Origin: Asterias amurensis
Lineage: Eukaryota; Echinodermata; Asteroidea; Forcipulatida; Asteriidae
Direction: 5' to 3'
Assembly (NCBI RefSeq): GCF_032118995.1
Contig: NC_092659.1
Coordinates: 9,031,177-9,095,176, forward strand
DNA: 64,000 nucleotides
Of this stretch, positions 53,001 through 62,000 are shown in pieces. Each line of letters begins with the position of its first letter. Position 1 is the stretch's first letter. The translations under genes and the position numbers were made by a program. Under the pieces are notes generated by a model, which saw only the letters and a list, made by a program, of their open reading frames with translations, had not been told where the DNA came from and searched no databases.

Positions 53001-56000
53001 ATTCAATTTCCCTGCTATCTGTTTGTCGTCCTTGACACAGATTTCTTACCCAAAATACATTGTTTCAGTCTCAGTGGACTGGTTTTGTTTTTGTGAGTGA
53101 ACTGAAAGACAAAGTGGCCAAAAATACCTTGGCTTACATCCAGGGTTTTTTCTGTGGTTTGATAATCCTGTGGCATTATAAAGCATTTACCACACTTTAT
53201 AGTTTTTCTTTTTTATTATAAAAATAAAAGTGGCTTCTTATCGTCTTAGCCTATTATGCTTTATTACTGTAACTAGTCATAAAAACAGCTCAAAATCATA
53301 CCAGATCTATCATTGTGGTTGTAGAAAATTTGCATGCGATTTGTAAAACTCACTCAATAACCTTGAAAAATAGTTGATAAGCCTCATTCTGGATATTGGA
53401 AATGCATTTTTAACAAAATAATAAAAAATTATGGTTTTTAATAATATATTTTAGCAGTCACCATAATCCATGGTCAGGATTCGAACCCCATCAGTTCTCA
53501 GCACAATACATATTCCCTGTTTGTTTTATAATTTTCTGCACCGCATCTTGTGAGTCAAAGCCACTTTTTAAGTTGAATATTAATTTGCCTTTGATGTGTG
53601 TATGTTTTTGTGTGTGTGTCCTTGTCACTGTTTCAGACTCAGGCCAATTCTGTGATTGCTAAACAGAGCGGTGAGCAGGACGCTGTCTACCAGGACTGGA
53701 TCTGGTGGATTCTTGAGGACCTTCCATTTACACATTTGGTAAGATCATAACGCTATTAAAGGGCCAGTCATACTACAGCGATCACGAAAACGATAACGAT
53801 ACTGGCGCAAAGAGAATGCATTCTCTTGGTTGAATTGCTCCGTGCAGAATACGCTTATTCAACCAATCGAGGGTAGGGCAGGCCTGATACATCACAGAGG
53901 CAACGAAGGCGATTGCCTCCATGCCCCCTGGTCATTGCCTTGGTGCCCTTGAAATGCTCCGGTACAAATTTGCAATTTCCACATAAGGGTGCCCTTTACC
54001 AAGAAGAAAATGCCTTGGTGCCCTTGCCCTTTCAGAAACGAAGCATACAGCCCTGGCAGGCATTGTTAACGTTCTTGTTTTCGTTCTCGTTAATACTGAG
54101 GCCTGTGTGGGCGCCCTTTAAGGCCATGTTAAGGCTGGGCGGGGCGTTTTACAGGCAACCAACTTCCCCAAATCACTTTTCGACGATCTCATAGAAAAGA
54201 AAGAGCCAAATCACATTCATTTAAATGTAAATTAAGCATTATGTTCAGAGCTAATTTTTTAAATATTTCTATTGAACCAGCAGTGTATCAAATTTTTGAT
54301 ATGTGTTTGTATTTTATAGGTCCGGGTGATAGATTGTTATCTTATGGAAGGCTTGAAGATATTTTACAGAGTAGCCCTGGCAGTACTTCAACTCTACAAA
54401 AAAAGAAAAGGTAAACTTTCTGGCAGAACTTGTTTACTTTCAAAGCCATTGGACACTTTCGGAACAGAGAACGAATTAAAAGTTCACAGATTTACAAATA
54501 ACTTTCAGGGTTTACAGAAGGTACATGTAATGGTGAAAGACTTCTCTTGAAATATTATTCCATGAAATGCTTTACTTTTTGATAAAACAATATCAATCCT
54601 CGATATCGAGAATTACGGATTTATTTTTTAACACATGTCATTACACGGCGAAACGTGCAGAAACAAAGGTGGGTTTTCCCGTTATTTTCTCCCGACTCCG
54701 ATGACCAATAGAGCCTAAATTTTCACAGGTTTGTTATTTTATATTTAAGTTGTAATACACAAAGTGTGGGTCTTTGGACAATACTCTTTACCGAAAGTGT
54801 CCAAACTTTATAAAAATTCTAGATAACATAACTCGTATTCTTCACAGGTTTTATGTGTTCTTTGATGAAAGTGGAATTGATTTAATTTTAGAAGAGGGGA
54901 TTTTTTTTTTAACAAACAGAAAGTCATTATTTTAGCTGTGAAACTAGAATAAACCAATTTTATAAACAGAACGACCAGAAAGTCAAACACTAAAATGTTT
55001 CACTTTCTGAACTTCAAACAACAAAATAACATTAGTGAAAAAAAAAGTTTTTTTAATTGTGACCTTCGAGTTGGAAAAACATATTTTTAATTCTATTGAG
55101 TAATGAAGTATGTAAGCCCATAAATATGAGATAATGATAAACTCTTCTGGTCTTCTTAAAAAACAATTCTGGGCCAGTAAACATTTTGCCACAACCTAGC
55201 CATTTTAAAAATATCGACTTTGAGGTGGATAAACACATTTAAATTCTGTTGCCAATTATGTATACCAATAAAGATATGAGATATTATGTTTTTTAACATA
55301 AAACTGTTGTGGTTTTAATAGATATTAAATTTGCATCGGGGATAAAGAATATTAACTTTGGTTTTTACCCATACACCGATGTGTGTTAGCACTGTATACT
55401 CAGTACTTACCCGAGTCCTGTGAAAAAAATATCACAGGCATATTACTCGGGTGGGATGGTAATCACGACCCTTGCAATTCTAGAGCAGTGTCTTACCAAC
55501 TAGACTACCGAGATTGCCCGGTAGCTAGAGGCAGTTGAATCCTTCTGGTTTTGTTAGAACCATTCTGGAGCAGTTAACATTTTGAACAAAAAGCCCTGTG
55601 ATCTTGTGGATTTCCCCCACAAATTTGAGCCCTGAACATCAATGCAGTGGATTCATAGAGGCAACTTTCATTGTCTGTTTATGTTTTTTTGTTCCAGGAT
55701 GGGTGGGGAGCTCTGGTGATTTTGCGTCTTCCATTCGAGAATTTACCAAAGCTATTCCAGTCACTCCAGAGGCATTGTTGGGGGTGAGTGTTATCATTCT
55801 CTCTCTAAACCACTTTTCTTCAAAGTTGTCTTCTTCATATTTTAAAAGATAATTTATAGACCGTATTGAATAACTCCTTTGCTGCTGTAAAAGTCTCCAT
55901 CTTGTAGGTCAAATAGTAAGCGTCTAAATGCGCACATCAAAGAAACACGCAGCACGCAGCATTTCCGGTTTGATTTCTACGGCACAAGCACGCACACACA

Positions 56001-59000
56001 CACACCCACCCACCCACATGCAAATGCCATTTTATAGGGCAAATATTTGAACGTTGAAGTCATATTCAATACGTTCTACAGATAAAACTTTCTGAATAAC
56101 CCTTTATTAAATAGTCTAAGCAAAGCTTGCGCCGTATTTAAAATTTCTGGAACCAAGTTGGTCCCACCCAAGCTCTGGTGTTGTCAGCAGCATTGTGTGG
56201 GTATAAAATAAAAAGCGTTTGTTACCGTTTTTTATAAAATGCGTATGGTTGGAAAGATGTTTTAAAAGTAGAATACAATGATCCACACAAGTTTGCCTCG
56301 ACATTGTGTGGTTTTCCTTTTACTGTGCGACCTATCACGGTCGGCCATTTATGGGAGTCAAAAATTTGACTCACATGTAAATGGCCGACTGCGTTAGTCG
56401 ACAAGGTAAAAGGAAAACCTTGCAATTTCGAGGCATGTTTGTGTGGATCAATGTATTCTACTTTTACAACATCTTTCTACCCATATGCATTTTATATGAA
56501 AAAAAAACAAACGGTTAAACGCTTTTCAAAGACCAACTCGACCGATCAAAGGCAATGTGTTCCTTTAACCATTACTGCTGAAGTTAATGGGAAGGTAGTG
56601 CAATCTGCTCTACATGTACCATCCAGGCTCCTAGTGGACGACACCCATGCCTACATCTTTGTGGACTGACGGGGATGACCCTGTTTCTCAGCCCCAGGAG
56701 TAGTTGACAATGTGCCCCTGGTGATAGTTGATTTGCTCTACCAGCCAGGCTCCAATTGGATGGTACCCATGCCTACATCCTGATGGACTGTGACGGGGAT
56801 GTTGCTGTTTCTCAGCCCCAGGAGTAGTTGACAACGTGCCCCTAGTGATAGTTGACTTGGGTTTGTAGACCAATTCAGTTAAGTAGCCCTCACCTTAACG
56901 TGGCGATCCCAGGCCTTGTGATGTTAGACAATCTCTTATAAAGTGTTTTTAAAATCCTGTCTTTAAAATGTTTCTTTGTTCAAGCATCTCAAGTACCTCA
57001 TCGATTGCATGCGCTGCTCTGGTATTAAAGGCAGTGGACACTAGATTATATATTCAGCATAAAACCTTACTTGGTGACGAGTTATGGAGAAAGATTGATG
57101 GTAAACAACGTTGTGAGAAACTGCTCCCTCTGAAAGGCAGAGGAAAAAAAGAGAAAAAAAGAGTTTTCGAGAAAAAAAAGGTAATTTTCCACGAATTTGA
57201 TTTTGAGACCTCAGATTTAGAATTCGAGGTCTCGAAATCGACCCTCTAAGTGCACACAACTTCGTGTGACTGGGGTGTCTTTTATTTTTCATTATTATCT
57301 CGCAACTTCGACAACCAATTGAGCTCAAATTGTCACAGGTTTGTTATTTTATGCACATGTTGACATACACCAGAAGACTGGTCTTTGACAATTACCAAAA
57401 GTGTCCAGTGTCTGTAAGACTCTATATTATTAACATACTGCTCATCCAATACCAGTACCCAGAAAAAATGTGTTCACTTCTTCAAATAGCGCTCTTAATT
57501 TGTTTATCTTCAGATTTGTTTCCAGTTCCGAGGTTTATCACGTACAGTCATTGACACGTATAACACCAAGTTCAAGTTGAATATAAGAGAAGAGGGTTCG
57601 ACTGCACCCATCCGGAAGACGAATGGAATTGCTGCCGTCTTAAATGAAGTCAACTCATCAATCATTACCCCTAAACAGGTCAGAGGAGATTATAATAATA
57701 ATAATAATGGCCATTTATAATGTGCCAGGATCCATCTAAAGATGCTCATGGCATAGCGACACATTAAAGGCAGTGGACACTATTAGTCATTACTCAAACT
57801 AATTATTAGCATAAAACCTTTCTTGGTGACGAGTAATGGGTAGAGGTTGATGGTATAAAACATTGTTCGAAACGGCTCCCTCTGATATGCCATAGTTTGA
57901 GAAAGAAGTAATTTTCCACGAATTTGATTTCAAGACCTCAGGTTAAGAACTTGAGGTCTCGAAATCAACCATCTAAACGCACACAACTTCGTGTGACAAG
58001 GGTGTTTTTTTCTTTCATTAGTATCTCGCAAGTTCGATGACCGATTGAGCTCACATTTTCACAGGCTTGTTATTTTATGCATGTTGAGATACACCAAGTG
58101 TGAAGGCTAGTCGTTGACAATTACCAATAGTGTCCACTGCCTTTAAACAGGAAAAGTTATGAAGTCCTTATTACATGTAGGTGAGTCTGGAGGGAAGTTT
58201 TGAACAAAGCTGTTGATGGAGAAAGTTTAACATGATCCGGCAAGTCGTTCCATAACAAAGGGGCAGCAGAAGTGAATGATCTTTCACCCCATGATGTTTT
58301 GGCCAGGGGTTTCCTTAAAAGATGTACTGACAACTCACAGAGAGAGCCCTCTTAAAAGTGCTTTTAAACAGATTTGATTAAACCATTTTAAAGGCGCTGA
58401 ACAGGTTTGGTAATTGTTAAAAACCAGTGTTCCTATTTGGTAAATCTCAACATATGCATAAAATAACAAATCTGTGAAAAATTTCGGCTCAGTTGGCACT
58501 GAACAGGTTTGGTTATTATTAAAGACTGGTATTCTCACTTGGTATCTTAACATATATGCATAAAATATCAAATCTGTGAAAATTTTGGCTCAATTGGTCA
58601 TCAACGTTGCAAGAAAATAATGACAGAAAGACACCCTTGTTACTCAAGTTATTTGCTTTTAGACATGCTGAAGTCTTTCTCAGATTCCAATATTTGAGTT
58701 AGAAATCACCTCACTTTTTAAAAACTATGTTACTTTAGAGGGAGCCTTTTCTCACAATGATTTATACTATTAACAGCTCTCCATTGCTCGGTACCAAGTA
58801 ACTTTTATGCTTTTAATTAGTTTGAGTAATTACTAAACATTTTATGCGATCTGGTTAATTATCCGTCCTGGCAGATCTTGTCTGGCCAACTGTGTTCAAA
58901 ATTATGCGTAGTTTGCAGGTTCGCTCTTGTTACTGTCATTGTTTTTTTTGTAGAGAGCCATTAAAGCCATTGGACCCTTTCGGTAAACAGTGTTGTCCAA

Positions 59001-62000
59001 GGCCCACACTTTGTGTACCACAACTTCTATATCAAATAATAAACCTGTGAAAATTTAGGCTCAATCGATCATCATAGTCGGGAGAAAACAACGGAAAACC
59101 CCACCCTTGTTTCCGCGCGTTTCGCCGTGTCATGACATGTGTTAAAAATAAATCTGTAATTCTCGTTAACGAGAATTTATGGTTTGCTGTTTTCTCAAAA
59201 AGTAAAGCATTTCATGGACTAATATTTCAAGAGAAGTCTTTCACCATTTCTTCCTGTAAACCCTGTAAGTTATTTGTAAATCTGTGAACTTTTTTTTTTT
59301 TTTTCTGAACCGAAAGGGTCCAATGGCTTTAATGCTGTGTTATTCTTTCCTTTTGGCTTTAGCTCCAATCTCTGTGGCGATGGCTCCCACAGAGGTTCTC
59401 CCTGATGCAACCTCGGCTGGTGTTCACAACAACTGAACATGGCGTCAGTCTCAACACCTTCTATAACATGTAAGTTCTTTGTTAAACATGTTAAGGCCGA
59501 GTAAAAAAAGAAACATGTTTAGCATCCCCGCCCGCTTCCTTTTTAGACGCCGCCTCCTTCTTTTTCTTTAAAACAATCTCATCTAAAACAATCTGAATGT
59601 CTTTTCCAAAATGGTTCATTTATGTATTGTGTGTTTGAGCAGTAGAAAAAACAATGGATATTTGACATTTCAAAAAGAATGGCGGCCATCTTGAAATAAA
59701 AATTAAAAAGCCCCTCCTCCTTCCTTTTTTTGAAAAACCCGGATGTAAACATAGTTCATTTTTTACACAGCCTGACCACAAACAGGTTTCTCACTCGCCT
59801 TTTGACATGCCTCGGACAGCTTTGTAGAGGCAAGTGACTGGAACGGGAGACCACACATGCGAGTGGCAAACCACGAGGGCCTTTTCCAACTTGTTTTGCG
59901 GTTTTTTTGACGAATTATTCATAGAGTATCAACGGTGCATAAATGTATGCTGACCTGCTGACTCCTGTTGCTATTGATGGGTTTGGACTTTTGCAAAATC
60001 GAGATTTAAAGAAACACATAAGAAACCGCAAACAAGTTGGAAAAGGCCCTTGTGGCTTCGCCACTTGCATGTGTGGTCTCCCGTTCCAGTCACTTGGGAC
60101 CGCGGCTCTACAAAGCTGTCCAAGCCACGAGGACCTTGACAAAAGGCTAGGTTCTCACACGCACAAGCTAGTATAACGGGCCGATAGGACGCATATCTTT
60201 TGGCCGATATGGTTTCGAAAAGTTTGTTTGTTTCATTGGGCAGTATGACCAAGAGTATAAGGGTTCAAAAGCGCAAGGGGCAACCACAGCAATGGTGGAC
60301 TGAACCCCTATTGAGATTAGTTTCACAGAACCAGTAATATCATTGGATACAAATGTCTATGTATTACAGTACATGCACATGACCAACATTTATGATATTA
60401 TGTGTAAACGTGTGCGTAGAGTTTGACTGCGAAATGGATGTGAGATCAACTGTACATCCGTACCACGTGCGTCACGAGACCGCCAGGATCTTCATGATAA
60501 TAATAATAATAACCAGTTTTTATATAGCGCTTTTCACACCCGGAGGGTGTCTCAAAGCGCTTCCAACATATGATGTAGGCTCTAGGCCAATCTCTGGCAT
60601 ACAAAGTGTGACATCAGATGTTCAGGCTACCAGCAATAGGTGACTTAAGACACTAGGTGGCAGCAGACTTACCAGGTAAATCTATCGTCGGTAATGTGAG
60701 CATGCTCAGAACTACATAAACAGTATAAATTTTCCTGCTGCCACCTAGCGTTCCAAAGTTGCACATTGCTGTGGCTGCCTTGGATAATTTGACTTCTGCG
60801 ATAGAGCACAGAACTACTGTTGATTCTGTCGCTTTACAGCCAAATTTTTTTTTTTTTTAATTCTTCTTATTAATTGTTGATTCACAGGTGTGAATTCGAG
60901 GAACAGACGGTACTTCTTATAAAAACGCTGGATAAGGAGGTGAGAATACCAACAAAAAAAGGACAGTGAATCTGTTGTTACTATTAGCCAATTTAAAATG
61001 CTTGGTATTTTTTATGGGTGAGGGATGGACCTAACTACTACCCAAAGAAAGTGAAATCTTCTCTTCGTTGTGGTGGGATTCCCAGCCAGACATCGGCTGC
61101 AGGCATTGATTGATTTATTGGTGACCAGTTTGCAGTTCAAAACACAGCACCAGATTTTTAGTTCAAGTTAAAAGTAACTCGATGCCTTACTGATTCTCAA
61201 AAATGACCAAACAACTGCTAACAGTCCCATGGCATCATGGGGCACCGGCCAAAAATCTGTTGCAAAATCATTGCAAGCTATTTTTTGACTGGGGTATAAG
61301 TACAGTGTGCCAGCTGTTGATAACAAGCTTTGGCAATATTTCCTTCCAGGTATTTGGGGCTTATTTATCGAGTCCATGGAGTACTCGCAACAGCAGGGAA
61401 CTGAAGACGTCATACTTTGGTAACGGCGAGAGTTTTCTCTTCACAGTTACGCCCACCGAGCAGCACTTCCCCTGGGTGGGGCTGAGTGACAGGGAGGATA
61501 AGGAGCCCTTAGACGTAGCCAGCCAGTTATTCATGAGGGGAACAAGGAATTTAGTTTCCATAGGTGGAGGGTGAGTGTTATTTGTCGATTGAATTCCAGG
61601 GCTAAACTTTATAGAGCTGCGTGCTTTAAAGGCAGTGGACACTATAAGTAATTACTCAAATTGATAGTTGATAGTATACAAATATTGAGTGGCTGAGAGT
61701 GCAATGGGAGGAATATTATCGCAAGGTAAAATTTGGACGTGAAGCCGAGTGAAATGGAACAGTCCAAATTTTACCGAGCGATAATATTCCTTCCATTCCA
61801 CGAATTAAAGCCACTCAATATTTGTTTTATATAACTGACATATAGATCCTTGTCATTTGATGTATTTTAAAAGTATAACATTATGAAAAATCATACAAAT
61901 TACTGACAACCAAAAATCATATAGCGCCGCGTAGCGGCAACAATACACAAATCAGATCACAACATTTCGCACAGGTGCTCCTTTGTTTTAGCAGTGGTGC

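Noticed and set aside
61361..61642. 93-residue minus-strand frame opposite TBC1D24 exon 9
   Set aside because: It is antisense to a well-conserved TLDc exon and has no independent support.
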